Source: Paenibacillus baekrokdamisoli
GTDB taxonomy: Bacteria > Bacillota > Bacilli > Paenibacillales > Paenibacillaceae
Length of the DNA: 64,000 bases
Reading direction: 5' to 3'
Assembly (NCBI RefSeq): GCF_003945345.1
Contig: NZ_AP019308.1
Span: 5,694,501 to 5,758,500 of the forward strand
Part shown: in pieces, positions 33,472 to 41,747 of the stretch
How positions within the stretch are numbered: position 1 is the stretch's first letter
How the letters are laid out: every line of letters starts with the position of its first letter
Translations under genes and position numbers: made by a program
Notes under the pieces: generated by a model
The model's database searches: none
What the model was told of the DNA's origin: nothing
Seen by the model: the letters and a program-made list of their open reading frames with translations, nothing else

Positions 33472-35232
33472 ATGACAAGACAAACTCCTTTAGTTCGTTT
33501 ATTAACGTACATGAGCAGATACAAGATGCTATATGTTGGTTTGATCATCACGATGGTCGTAGGTACTGTTCTTGAACTCTCTATTGCGTGGTTTTTGTCT
33601 CTCATAACAAATGCTGCTGTAAAACATGAAGTTGAGTCTTGGCCTAATTTGGTTCTTTTAGCGGTAGGAATGTTGATTTGTATTGGCCTGCACGCCTACT
33701 TTGATACCTATCTCAAGCAAAAAGCATCTCTAAAAGTTAGAAACGATATTCGTTTGGATACGCTCGATCATGTCTTGTGTTTACCTCAATCTTATTATGA
33801 TAAAAATCATTCCGGTGAATTGCTTGCACGTTTTACAAGTGATAATCAAGCTGTGGGAGAAGCGAGTGGTAATATTATTATGGGCCTTCTTAAAAATCCA
33901 TTACTTGCTCTTTGCGCATTCATTTACTTGTTAAACATTCATTGGCCTCTCGCCTTGATTTCCATTTCCATAGGACCTCTCATGATAGTGTTTGGGAAAC
34001 TATTCGGTGAAGTTATGCGCAAGAAAAGCATTCGTCTACAAGAAGCCATGGGCACGGCAACCACTTTTCTGCAAGATGTACTGGGTGCCAGTATTCTGTA
34101 TAAAATATTTGGGCTGGAGAAGAAAATATCGAAGCAGTATCAACGATACAGCACGGAGATCTCTGAGATTGAACGAAGTCAGGGTAAAATACAGGGAACT
34201 GCTAATGCAGTATCAGGCGGTATTGCTAGCTTGACCTTTATTATTGCCATTCTTGTTGCTGGTTTCTTTGTTGCCAAAGGAAACTTAGAAGTAGGGGCTA
34301 TGCTCGCATTTATTCAACTCATGAACTATCTTGTGCAGCCATTCTCACAGCTCCCCGGGCTCTGGTCAAGTATGCAGCAAGCTTTGGCAGGTGCAGAGCG
34401 GATCTTTCAAATCATTGATGCACCTAGAGAATATGAGAAGCTTCCGGAAGAGGGACGTGCAAAAACGTCTTTTAGTGAGCTAGCTGTATCTACAGTTGGA
34501 TTCTCTTATACAAATTCTGAGGAGGATCTATCTCTTAGAGATGTTCATTTCCGTGTGAATGCAGGCCAGACGATAGCCATTGTTGGCACCAGCGGCGGAG
34601 GGAAATCTACATTATTCAAATTGCTGCTCGGATTGTATTCCCCAACGCAAGGAATGATTGAAATTGATGGTAGAAGCAAAGAGTCAATGGGATTGAGGGA
34701 ATACCGAAGCTATTTCTCACTTGTTCCTCAAGAGACAGTCCTTTTCACGGGGACGATTAGAGATAATATATTGGATGGCAACCCCATGGCTGATGAAGCA
34801 AGCGTTATTGCAGCAGCGAAGAAAGCAAATGCTTATGATTTTATTATGAAATTAAGCGAAGGCTTTGATACAGAAATTGGAGAACGCGGTAGTCGATTAT
34901 CCGGTGGACAGAAGCAAAGGATTGCCATTGCAAGGGCTATTTTACGAGATGCACCTATACTGCTCTTAGACGAGGCGACGTCAGCGTTAGATAATGAGTC
35001 CGAGAGGATTGTACAGGATGCTCTAGCTGAGCTAATGGTTGGAAGAACAACGTTGGTTATTGCCCATCGCCTCACTACGATTCAAAATGCAGACTTGATT
35101 CTAGTCATGGAAAACGGGAACCTTGTGGAACAAGGTACGCATAACGATTTACTTCAAGTAGGTGGTCGATATCATTCTCTGTATTATGCTCAATTAGAAG
35201 AAAAGGAAAGTACTCTACTTATGGCAACATAG
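33472..35232 (+). CDS. ABC exporter half-transporter, MsbA/LmrA type
   Basis: A 586-residue protein with six N-terminal membrane helices (residues 15-300) and a C-terminal ATPase. Walker A GTSGGGKST (about 370), LVPQETVLF Q-loop, signature RLSGGQKQR, Walker B ILLLDEATSALD and the H-loop VIAHRL are intact, so a homodimer would be active. The substrate is unknown. The A+T-richer local composition and lack of a neighbour regulator give no hint. The ribosome site is GAAAGAGGTG. It is probably monocistronic, as the next gene lies 95 bp away with a different character. Confidence 0.9.
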   Translation: MTRQTPLVRLLTYMSRYKMLYVGLIITMVVGTVLELSIAWFLSLITNAAVKHEVESWPNLVLLAVGMLICIGLHAYFDTYLKQKASLKVRNDIRLDTLDHVLCLPQSYYDKNHSGELLARFTSDNQAVGEASGNIIMGLLKNPLLALCAFIYLLNIHWPLALISISIGPLMIVFGKLFGEVMRKKSIRLQEAMGTATTFLQDVLGASILYKIFGLEKKISKQYQRYSTEISEIERSQGKIQGTANAVSGGIASLTFIIAILVAGFFVAKGNLEVGAMLAFIQLMNYLVQPFSQLPGLWSSMQQALAGAERIFQIIDAPREYEKLPEEGRAKTSFSELAVSTVGFSYTNSEEDLSLRDVHFRVNAGQTIAIVGTSGGGKSTLFKLLLGLYSPTQGMIEIDGRSKESMGLREYRSYFSLVPQETVLFTGTIRDNILDGNPMADEASVIAAAKKANAYDFIMKLSEGFDTEIGERGSRLSGGQKQRIAIARAILRDAPILLLDEATSALDNESERIVQDALAELMVGRTTLVIAHRLTTIQNADLILVMENGNLVEQGTHNDLLQVGGRYHSLYYAQLEEKESTLLMAT

Positions 35233-35326
35233 TTGTCGTGTTTTAGGAGTATTAATAAAATCAAATGCTTGTTCGATGAACAATTTACAAAAATAGAATT
35301 AAAGAAAATAAGGGGTGTGTACGGCA

Positions 35327-35821
35327 ATGTTTGAATGGAGCAGATTCGGACGGATCAGCCGCTATTGGGGACAAGGAATAAAGGAAATTGATTATCAATG
35401 GCCATCGGCTAAATTCCCGGTCATTAACATTCGGTCGAATGGCGGCCTAGGAGGCAAGCCTAAGCTGGCAATTGGATTGATCGCGCTTGGTGATATTGCC
35501 ATTGGCGTCGTATCTGGTGGAGCCGTAGCTATTGGAGTATTCTCCTTTGGCGCAGTGGCGCTCGGCGGATTCCTTGCCCTCGGGGCAGTGGCGATATCGC
35601 AAGGGCTGTCAGCTGGAGCTGTCTCTATTGGGGACTTGGCGCTTGGCGCTGTCAGCATCGGTGAAACGGCGATCGGTGCAGTTGCAATCGGGCAAACGAC
35701 GCTTGGCGCGGTAGCGATCGGCCAGTCCGCCTACGGCGTTGTAGCGATCGGTAATCATGGCTTCGGGATCGTCCCGATTATCGGTGATTTCTTCCGCTGG
35801 ATAGGGAAATTATTTAACTGA
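35327..35821 (+). CDS. Decapeptide GAVAIG-repeat protein
   Basis: A 164-residue protein starting at ATG 35327 after AGGGGTG. The N-terminal 45 residues are ordinary. Residues 46-145 consist of about nine ten-residue units of the form xxxxGAVAIG (VFSFGAVALG, DLALGAVSIG, ETAIGAVAIG, QTTLGAVAIG, QSAYGVVAIG). It has a short aromatic C-terminus (FFRWIGKLFN). The pattern could form a glycine-zipper-like membrane structure or a beta-helix. No signal peptide or known family was recognised. Codon composition is GC-richer than the flanking ABC and GNAT genes. Confidence 0.75.
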   Translation: MFEWSRFGRISRYWGQGIKEIDYQWPSAKFPVINIRSNGGLGGKPKLAIGLIALGDIAIGVVSGGAVAIGVFSFGAVALGGFLALGAVAISQGLSAGAVSIGDLALGAVSIGETAIGAVAIGQTTLGAVAIGQSAYGVVAIGNHGFGIVPIIGDFFRWIGKLFN

Positions 35822-35989
35822 ATATAGGCGTAACACTAAAATAAGTGCTACTGATTATGGTTTAGACCAATGAATCGAAATACTACAATTTGAACGTAAA
35901 ATGACAAATTATTATTCATCTTCTCCATTTAATGTTTTTGGATATGACTGTATGTTTAAGACATAAAGTATCCAAGGACGGTGAGATAT

Positions 35990-36577
35990 TTGAACGATTT
36001 CTTTAAACGCCATATTATTTTAGAAAATAATCACGTCAAGTTAGTACCATTCAGTAGTTATTATGAAGAGGGTCTTCGGAAGATAATATTTGATAACGAA
36101 ATCACAAAGTATACCGGAAATCATTTTATAAGTGATAATGATCTAAAGAACTACATAAATAGAACCCTTACAAGCCGGAATGAGAATGTATCCTATCCCT
36201 TTATCGTTATTGACCAGTCTTCAGGCCAAATAGCTGGATCAACACGTTTTGGGAACTTAGTTTTTCACAACAAGAGACTTGAAATAGGTTGGACTTGGTA
36301 TGGTCAAGCATTCAGAGGAACGATTGTAAACAAGGCTGCTAAATTTGAGTTATTGAGATATGCTTTTGAGGAGATGGACTTTAACCGTGTTCAATTTAGT
36401 GTAGATGTTGAAAATATTAGATCACAAAAGGCTGTTCTCAAGCTAGGGGCCAAGCTGGAAGGGGTCTTTAGAAGTAATTATGTAAATGCAGATGGTGAAT
36501 GTCGAGATGATGTGTATTTTAGCATTATAAAATCGGATTGGCAGGAGTTAAAAAGAACGGTGTTCAATGAACTGTGA
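35990..36577 (+). CDS. GNAT acetyltransferase, RimJ/RimL type
   Basis: A 195-residue protein. TTG 35990 fits the GGTGA ribosome site five bases upstream; GTG 35981 is a rival. The family pattern is present: LVPFSSYYEEGLRKII, IAGSTRFGNL, LEIGWTWYGQAFRGTIVNKAAKFELLRYAFEEMDFNRVQFSVDVENIRSQKAVLKLGA. Relatives acetylate ribosomal-protein N-termini or small amines. The target is unknown. It is AT-richer than most of the window. A strong terminator follows. Confidence 0.88.
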   Translation: MNDFFKRHIILENNHVKLVPFSSYYEEGLRKIIFDNEITKYTGNHFISDNDLKNYINRTLTSRNENVSYPFIVIDQSSGQIAGSTRFGNLVFHNKRLEIGWTWYGQAFRGTIVNKAAKFELLRYAFEEMDFNRVQFSVDVENIRSQKAVLKLGAKLEGVFRSNYVNADGECRDDVYFSIIKSDWQELKRTVFNEL

Positions 36578-36621
36578 TGCAACGTAAAGACTCTCCAGTT
36601 GAATGGGCATAGATACAATTT

Positions 36622-36678
36622 AAAAAGAGTGACAGTCCAGTACTTAATTTCATGTACTGGACCGTCACTCTTTTTTTT
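36622..36678 (+). terminator. Long hairpin terminator
   Basis: AAAGAGTGAC.GTCCAGTAC and GTACTGGAC.GTCACTCTTT arms with eight T. Confidence 0.9.
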
Positions 36679-36748
36679 GAATCAATCTACGTTCATTCGC
36701 TGCAATCTAAGTTCACCTACTGGCCGGGCTCTACGATTGCTCGTACGC

Positions 36749-37258
36749 TTAAGCGTTTGTAGGCGGTACAAAGGTACGTGCAGCGAATTCAGCATCAAGC
36801 ATAAAGAAAGCGTTGCTGTCTTTATCGATACGCTTGAGCTTGTTAATGATGCTGTCGAACATGGATTCTTCTTCGACCTGCTCATCGATGAACCATTTCA
36901 GAAACTGCATAGTAGCATGCTCGCGGTCGTTCAAGGCGAGGTCTGATAGGTGATAAATGCGGCGTGTAACCTCTTGTTCATGCAGATACGCATGCTCAAA
37001 GGCTTCCAGAATAGAAGAATACTCATTGTTCGGTGTTTCCATACCTGTTAATGTTGCACGTTTGCTGCGGTCGTTCAGGAACTTGTACATCTTCATCGCA
37101 TGGAATCGTTCTTCCTCTGCTTGCACGATAAAAAAGTTCGCAAATCCGTCTAAGCTCTCTCCAGAGCAGTAAGCGGCTATCGCCAAGTAAACATGAGCAG
37201 AATAGAGCTCAAAATTCAATTGATCATTTAAAGCTTGGCTGAGTGATTCATTCATCAT
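36749..37258 (-). CDS. ftnA: Ferritin
   Basis: A 169-residue four-helix-bundle iron-storage protein starting at ATG 37258 after AAGGAGG. Ferroxidase-centre residues are recognisable: the early Glu in LNFELYSAHVYLAIAAY (residue 17), the E/H pair in AEEERFHAMKMY (about 50 and 53), and later Glu residues in the FIDEQVEEESMFD helix. The protein assembles into a 24-subunit shell that oxidises and stores Fe(II). It is AT-preceded, with a TTATAATTCTAA-like stretch that might be a PerR or Fur target. Confidence 0.93.
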   Translation of the reverse strand: MMNESLSQALNDQLNFELYSAHVYLAIAAYCSGESLDGFANFFIVQAEEERFHAMKMYKFLNDRSKRATLTGMETPNNEYSSILEAFEHAYLHEQEVTRRIYHLSDLALNDREHATMQFLKWFIDEQVEEESMFDSIINKLKRIDKDSNAFFMLDAEFAARTFVPPTNA

Positions 37259-37326
37259 CGAAAAGCCGCCTCCTTCTTAATTATAATTCTAACTTTATAA
37301 TAGATATCGTACCATAATATGCCTAG

Positions 37327-37551
37327 TTAGCCTATCCGGTGCTTAAGTTTCTTATACAGCGTCTTCGCATTAGGAGCCACGACGACCTCTGTTTTGCCGA
37401 TCATTACGATACATTGCTTGGAGCAAAGTCTGCAGTTGCCCAGGCAATCCTTCTTCTTCTGTTTAATATCAGGAAACTCATTTTTGAACGATTTAAAGAC
37501 GGTTTTCGAACCGTTTTTGAAGTTTTTGCAGCAATACTTTATTTTTTTCAT
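37327..37551 (-). CDS. DUF1450-family cysteine-rich small protein
   Basis: A 74-residue protein. Cysteines at IKYCCKNF, DCLGNCRLCSKQCIVMIG and the conserved VVVAPNAKTLYKKL tail match the DUF1450/YuzB family. These look like thioredoxin-fold or Fe-S ferredoxin-like small proteins with unproven activity. A Fur-like box lies about 60 bp upstream, and ferritin is 70 bp downstream on the same strand, so an iron-related role is likely. The ribosome site is not strong. Confidence 0.78.
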   Translation of the reverse strand: MKKIKYCCKNFKNGSKTVFKSFKNEFPDIKQKKKDCLGNCRLCSKQCIVMIGKTEVVVAPNAKTLYKKLKHRIG

Positions 37552-37608
37552 CGGTATGTACCAGCCTCCCCGAGTGGGAATAGGAATGATTGCTATTACT
37601 ACTTTTAA

Positions 37609-37623
37609 TGATAGTAATTCTCA
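37609..37623 (-). promoter_or_regulatory. Fur-like box
   Basis: TGATAGTAATTCTCA is a good 7-1-7 match to TGATAATNATTATCA, with further AATGA-type half-sites beside it. It precedes the DUF1450 gene. Confidence 0.55.
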
Positions 37624-37698
37624 TTCTCAATGTCAACAAATAATATAGCTAGTTTGTCCCGGTCGGTTACAAGACTTGCTTGCTTTAACGAAGTAAGA

Positions 37699-37733
37699 GG
37701 CTATTCCAACAGCCATTAACTGTTGGGATAGCC
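37699..37733. terminator. Hairpin after the BNR protein gene
   Basis: GGCTATTCCAACAG and CTGTTGGGATAGCC arms. The T tract is poor on both strands, so its use as terminator is uncertain. Confidence 0.45.
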
Positions 37734-37742
37734 CCTAAAGCA

Positions 37743-38900
37743 TTATTTTATCTCAGGGAACGAGAACTTCTTCACCCATGTCACTCCGCCATCTGTCGTT
37801 CCGTAGATACCGCCTGGAGCGCTGCTCGTTGTTGCGATCCAGCCAGTCGTCGTTGTTGGGAAGGATAGTCGGCCGCCATAACCAGGTACACCAGCGAAGT
37901 TCTTCCACGTTTTACCGTTATCCAAGGAACGGCCGATACCGACCTTGTCTAATGCACCGGAGGAAGCGGCAAGATAAGCGGCTTTATTGCCGATTACTTG
38001 CATGTCCTGCGGAGCTCCGGCAGGTCCTTTCAAGCCTTCTACCTTAGGGCCAGGGGCAGGGCCGCCGCCTGCAGTAGAGTTGGAGATGATTTGCTTCCAA
38101 CTAGCTCCTGCATTCATTGTATGGTAGACGGAGTAGGAGGTTTGAGACATCCCCGAATCTCCATTAAGAACGACCCACACATTAGAGCTATCCGTGCCAT
38201 AGATCATGCCGCCACTAGTAGCGGGTGAGTTAACGGTAAGCTTATTCGTCCATGTACGTCCGCCATTCGTCGTCTGCTTCACCTCATAACCAATACCAGG
38301 GCGCAAGGTAATAATCCATCCTTTGTCCACTGTGGTGAAATGGGCATAACGGGTGTTAGGAGGCGTAGATACCTTGGTCCAAGTCTGGCTACCGTTCGTT
38401 GTCTTGAAGGTGAAGGCTTGTGTGAATCCGAATCCAACCTGCTGAGAGAAGAATTCAATACGATTGAACGCATTACCGCCTGTAGCGATCGTTTTGAAGG
38501 TGGAGCCGCCATTTGCTGTATGCAGCAGTACATTGGGTTTTGTGCTATCTGTCTGAGCGAGTGCATAACCAACAGCGTTCGTTAGAAATTGAATCTGATT
38601 AAAGCTGTATGTGCCATTGGATTGAATAGCCTGCCAATGACAGCCGCCATCGGATGTACCAATCATAAATCCATTGCCAGCTGCTCGGCCGACCTTGCTG
38701 CTTAAGAATTGAATCGCTTGAAAATGCGCAACGCCTGTGTCTGCTAATGTTTTCAAAGATAAATCATGGTTATCCGTTCTGCATCCTGTTGTCTGTGCTG
38801 CCGCAGCCGAGACATTATCCGCTGTTGAAGATCCGATTCCAGCAAATAGTGTAGTCGAAAGGGTCATAACCCCAAGTAACGCGAGTCCTTTTTTTCTCAT
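37743..38900 (-). CDS. Secreted BNR/YCF48-like beta-propeller protein
   Basis: A 385-residue protein starting at ATG 38900 after AGAGGTGA; the reading frame stays open 96 bases further without a ribosome site. Signal peptide at residues 1-30 (LLGVMTLSTTLFAGIGSS). The rest contains repeated Asp-box-like units: GTSDGGCHW, HTANGGSTF, KTTNGSQTW, QTTNGGRTW, HTMNAGASW, RSLDNGKTW and GTTDGGVTW. These are typical of a beta-propeller related to the photosystem assembly factor HCF136. The biochemical role is unknown. It is likely extracellular or wall-associated. Confidence 0.85.
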   Translation of the reverse strand: MRKKGLALLGVMTLSTTLFAGIGSSTADNVSAAAAQTTGCRTDNHDLSLKTLADTGVAHFQAIQFLSSKVGRAAGNGFMIGTSDGGCHWQAIQSNGTYSFNQIQFLTNAVGYALAQTDSTKPNVLLHTANGGSTFKTIATGGNAFNRIEFFSQQVGFGFTQAFTFKTTNGSQTWTKVSTPPNTRYAHFTTVDKGWIITLRPGIGYEVKQTTNGGRTWTNKLTVNSPATSGGMIYGTDSSNVWVVLNGDSGMSQTSYSVYHTMNAGASWKQIISNSTAGGGPAPGPKVEGLKGPAGAPQDMQVIGNKAAYLAASSGALDKVGIGRSLDNGKTWKNFAGVPGYGGRLSFPTTTTGWIATTSSAPGGIYGTTDGGVTWVKKFSFPEIK

Positions 38901-39087
38901 GATTGAATCACCTCTGATGTATATTACCCATTTATTAATATTCTCTACCTCCCTACGACGGATAGGATGATGCGAAAGTTGCGGTCCCTCTGCCAAGGGT
39001 CAAATTCTTTACTTCGCAATGTCACTGTCATATGATAGGGACAACTAAGCATCGCATGGCTAACACGCGAAGAAGGAGTATACATCT

Positions 39088-39297
39088 ATGAGCATCAATG
39101 GACAACAAAGAGCCTCGATACGGGCTGGACTAGTCGTAGATATTGTTTTGAAGAAGGATCAGGCAACAGGGAAGGTTACGCGCGGAGTAGTGAAGGATAT
39201 TTTGACCAACTCCCCTAATCATCCACATGGCATTAAAGTAAGACTGCAGAGCGGCGATGTAGGACGGGTGAAAACGATCATCGGAACGGAAGGCTAA
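39088..39297 (+). CDS. ywbE: YwbE family protein
   Basis: A 69-residue protein, ATG 39088 after AGAAGGAG. The whole family pattern is present: RASIRAGLVVDIVLKKDQATGKVTRGVVKDILTNSPNHPHGIKVRLQSGDVGRVK, an SH3-like small barrel. The function is unknown in any species. The YhcH-type gene starts 15 bp downstream and is certainly co-transcribed. Confidence 0.9.
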   Translation: MSINGQQRASIRAGLVVDIVLKKDQATGKVTRGVVKDILTNSPNHPHGIKVRLQSGDVGRVKTIIGTEG

Positions 39298-39312
39298 AGG
39301 AGGTCATTCATC

Positions 39313-39789
39313 GTGATCTATAGTGATCTAACGAATTGGCAGAAGGAACGGCTCACCTTCCCAGAGCCTGTGAGGCGTGCGCTTGATCGACTGCAGCAGA
39401 CAGACTTAGATGTACTTCCAGCGGGACGGCATGACTTCGGTGAACAGGGAATGTTCTTGCTTATTAATGAAGTAACCACACAAGACAAGAGTAAAGTGCG
39501 ACCTGAAACGCATAAGCTTCATACCGATATCCAGCTTGTGCTGACTGGGCAGGAACGAATGTGTGTGGCCAAAATATCGGAGGATCAGGCGATTACAGAT
39601 AATCGATATGAGACGCAGGATATCGCCTTTTACGAGCATATACATAACGAGAATCAGATCGATATGGTGCCAGGGGACTTTATCGTGCTGTTCCCAACTG
39701 ACATCCATCGGCCGAATTGTTCCATTACCGAAGATTTGCCCTTGCGTAAGGCGGTCGTGAAGATCCATCAGGACTTATTTGAAAAATAA
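39313..39789 (+). CDS. YhcH/YjgK/YiaL-family cupin protein
   Basis: A 158-residue protein starting at GTG 39313 after AAAGGAGG. The family's cupin barrel is recognisable: LPAGRHDFG, the R-x-E-T-HK-x-HTDIQLVLTG segment (ETHKLHTDIQ) and PGDFIVLFPTDIHRP. Relatives include the beta subunit of Ebg beta-galactosidase and a sialic-acid-handling anomerase, so a sugar anomerase or isomerase role is the best guess. Metal ligands H/H/E/H are conserved. It is the second gene of the ywbE operon. Confidence 0.88.
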   Translation: MIYSDLTNWQKERLTFPEPVRRALDRLQQTDLDVLPAGRHDFGEQGMFLLINEVTTQDKSKVRPETHKLHTDIQLVLTGQERMCVAKISEDQAITDNRYETQDIAFYEHIHNENQIDMVPGDFIVLFPTDIHRPNCSITEDLPLRKAVVKIHQDLFEK

Positions 39790-39794
39790 GTAAG

Positions 39795-39880
39795 TATAAG
39801 TTTCCTCTATACTTTGCTTATATTTTAGAGGGAAGAAACTTGCTTCGCCGTCAAGGACGACGTAAGCCGGTTCTTCTTAG
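39795..39880 (+). repeat. Dispersed two-hairpin repeat, copy B
   Basis: Matches 17888-17971. Hairpin one pairs AAGTTTCCTCTA with TAGAGGGAAGAAACTT. A second hairpin pairs GCTTCGCCGTC with GACGACGTAAGC. Differences between copies partly keep pairing. It lies before the DinB gene on the same strand. Confidence 0.7.
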
Positions 39881-39898
39881 TGAAGGAGTGTTCCAAGC

Positions 39899-40408
39899 AT
39901 GAGTGAATTAGAAATTATTGATGTTTATCGACATGCACTGCAGGGATATACAATTGAGCAGCTGCAGCTTAAACCGAGTGAGCACGAATGGTCGCTAGGT
40001 CAGATGTATAATCATCTCATCAACATTACCGTAGGTACGCAGCTCCGTGCAATTGAAGAATGCGCCTCTCTAGGGGAGCAGCAGCCGCAGGCTAGTGCGA
40101 AGACAGAGGGAGGCGAGGAAATCTTCCAATTAGGTGGATTTCCCCCGGTCAAGCTCAAGGGCCCCAATACCCCGGAATTCACACCGCGAAATCCCGAGAC
40201 GAAGGAAGAGCTTGTCGCAGCGCTTGATCAAGTGCGAGAGAAGGTCGAAGCATGGTCAAGCAGAATCAGCGATATAAGTCCAATCCCCAAAGTGGAGCAT
40301 CGCAGATGGGGCTGGCTGAATGCACAAGAATGGTTCCGATTAATCGGTATGCATTACCGACATCATCTTATGCAAAAGGGTGAGCTCGATCAGCGTTTGG
40401 GCCTGTAG
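39899..40408 (+). CDS. DinB/YfiT-superfamily metal-binding protein
   Basis: A 169-residue four-helix bundle starting at ATG 39899 after GAAGGAG. Metal-ligand histidines are visible in MYNHLINIT (residue 39) and GMHYRHHLMQ (near 152-156), the DinB_2 pattern. Members include bacillithiol-S-transferases and thiol-dependent detoxification enzymes; many are uncharacterised. The dispersed repeat separates it from the ywbE operon and could contain its promoter. Confidence 0.85.
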   Translation: MSELEIIDVYRHALQGYTIEQLQLKPSEHEWSLGQMYNHLINITVGTQLRAIEECASLGEQQPQASAKTEGGEEIFQLGGFPPVKLKGPNTPEFTPRNPETKEELVAALDQVREKVEAWSSRISDISPIPKVEHRRWGWLNAQEWFRLIGMHYRHHLMQKGELDQRLGL

Positions 40409-40426
40409 TTAGGTGCATAGCTGCAT

Positions 40427-40903
40427 TTATTTCAATGAGAATGAATAATAGCTTTGAGCATGATGAAATAAGAAAGAACGAGTCTCCTCATGATTGGAAG
40501 CTCTTTGCCATTCAAGGGGATGCTCAAGGCTACCTTCCAGCGCGATTAATGCGGCCTCCGCAATCGCGCTTTTTTCTTGTCCCCATGTATCATGATGGCT
40601 TCTCACATAACCTATGCTTTCGGGAATGGAGAGACCCTTTAGCTTTAAGAAGACAGAAGCCCAGCGGACGATATCGAAGCTCGCTTGGCTCCAATCCGGA
40701 AGAAGGCATTCACTCCAGCCGAGCATCCCTCCGCTTGAGATGCAGACGATTATGTAGTTATATTCACTGCTGGCTGTGGTGTCGGATGCGAGCGTGAATC
40801 TGTCCCGACTGCAATTACACCGAAAGATTTCCATACAAGAAATCTTACTCTTCCTAAGTCTGTCATTGCTTACATGAAGCAGCGGATCCGATAGGAGGAT
40901 CAT
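40427..40903 (-). CDS. Short enolase-superfamily N-domain-like protein
   Basis: A 158-residue protein. ATG 40903 is preferred because AGGGAG would overlap the earlier GTG. From residue 24 it resembles the N-terminal capping domain of muconate-lactonizing/enolase-superfamily enzymes: FTLASDT, IIVCISSGGMLGWSECLLP, AIAEAALIALEGSL. The catalytic barrel that should follow (about 220 residues, K-x-K and metal ligands) is absent, so it cannot be a normal enolase-type enzyme. It lies directly behind a c-di-AMP riboswitch and terminator. It may be a truncated gene or a repurposed domain. Confidence 0.6.
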   Translation of the reverse strand: MILLSDPLLHVSNDRLRKSKISCMEIFRCNCSRDRFTLASDTTASSEYNYIIVCISSGGMLGWSECLLPDWSQASFDIVRWASVFLKLKGLSIPESIGYVRSHHDTWGQEKSAIAEAALIALEGSLEHPLEWQRASNHEETRSFLFHHAQSYYSFSLK

Positions 40904-40950
40904 GCTGAACCACACTCCCTGTTCGTAGATAGATAATAGATATAGTAAAA

Positions 40951-41000
40951 AGACAAAAAGAAGCCCGTGCGAGCAGAGAAACTCTACTCCCGGGCTTCTT
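40951..41000 (-). terminator. Riboswitch expression-platform terminator
   Basis: On the minus strand AAGAAGCCCG and CGGGCTTCTT arms are followed by TTTGTCTTTTT. It sits between riboswitch and the enolase-like gene. Confidence 0.8.
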
Positions 41001-41035
41001 CCACAGTCATGAGATCAGCTGTAGATGGCTGGGTC

Positions 41036-41195
41036 GCGGTTCTCTCTCAATACGCTTACGAGGTTAGCTGTCGGATTCGGACTTGAGAGCGCCCGTCCCT
41101 TACTTGCTATGCAAGTAATAGGATTCACCCCATGAAGCCAATTGGCAGCTTCGATTGGTTCCCCCGCTCCCCTCTCGGGGATTAAGCGTTGAATG
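41036..41195 (-). ncRNA. c-di-AMP riboswitch, ydaO/yuaA class
   Basis: On the minus strand the conserved blocks appear in order: CGCTTAATCCC, GGAGCGGGGGAACC, GGGGTGAATCC, a variable hairpin, CTCTCAAGTCCGAATCCGAC, AGCTAACCTCGTAAGCG, then GAGAGAG. This is the ydaO motif, which binds c-di-AMP and usually switches genes off for cell-wall enzymes or potassium uptake. A terminator follows at 40951, as expected for an OFF switch. A spurious open frame of 93 codons runs through it. Confidence 0.93.
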
Positions 41196-41397
41196 GAAAT
41201 GGAAAAATGCTTGTTGAAAGGAATGATACGCCAGTTGTGAACCTTTGTAAAACAGAAATCTGGTGAGGATTCTCGCGTTTTGACCTCTTCGTCCACATGA
41301 AAACGGATTCTTACCGCTTTCCGGTGCCTAATCGACCGATTTACTGCTTCTAGCTAGCTTTTTCGCTATATTTAGAAGATCTGGAATAGAAAAAGAG

Positions 41398-41443
41398 TAT
41401 CGCTCATTAAATAGAACATCATACGCTCGCGAAACGAGCGATA
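41398..41443 (+). promoter_or_regulatory. Nested inverted repeats before a small gene
   Basis: TATCGCTC (41398) pairs with GAGCGATA (41436), and CGCTCG (41424) pairs with CGAGCG (41435). The pairings are mutually exclusive and end just before the ribosome site of the next gene. Alternative leader folding is possible. Confidence 0.4.
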
Positions 41444-41459
41444 CGAGGTGACTGCTTTA

Positions 41460-41630
41460 ATGACGTTTATTATTTTGCTTTGGTTAGCCTCTATTATCGG
41501 GCTGTTCTGGGTGTGGTCGGACGCTTCTGAGAAGAGAGGCGGGAACATTGGTTGTCTGTGGGCGCTCGTCGTGTTGATTCTGGGGCCGATCGGCTTTATC
41601 GCGTATTTATTCGTACGAAATATAGACTGA
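41460..41630 (+). CDS. Two-span small membrane protein, PLDc_N-like
   Basis: A 56-residue protein, ATG 41460 eight bases after GAGGTGA. Two hydrophobic helices (TFIILLWLASIIGLFWVWSD and LWALVVLILGPIGFIAYLFVRN) flank a short charged loop (ASEKRGGN). The GP.GFIAYL end resembles the PLDc_N (phospholipase-D-nuclease N-terminal) family of small membrane proteins. The function is unknown. The CcdC gene follows 118 bp later. Confidence 0.7.
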   Translation: MTFIILLWLASIIGLFWVWSDASEKRGGNIGCLWALVVLILGPIGFIAYLFVRNID

Positions 41631-41747
41631 GGATGGCATGCAAGCGGAAGGGAGCATGGAAATTTGAACCTCATTCAAAAATGAAGTAGGATAGGAGGAA
41701 AGCGCGTATCTCATTGAAAGATCCGTAAGAAAAGGAGCCACACCGAC

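Noticed and set aside
41015-41296. 93-codon minus-strand gene
   Set aside because: The stretch is the c-di-AMP riboswitch; the frame is incidental and lacks a ribosome site.
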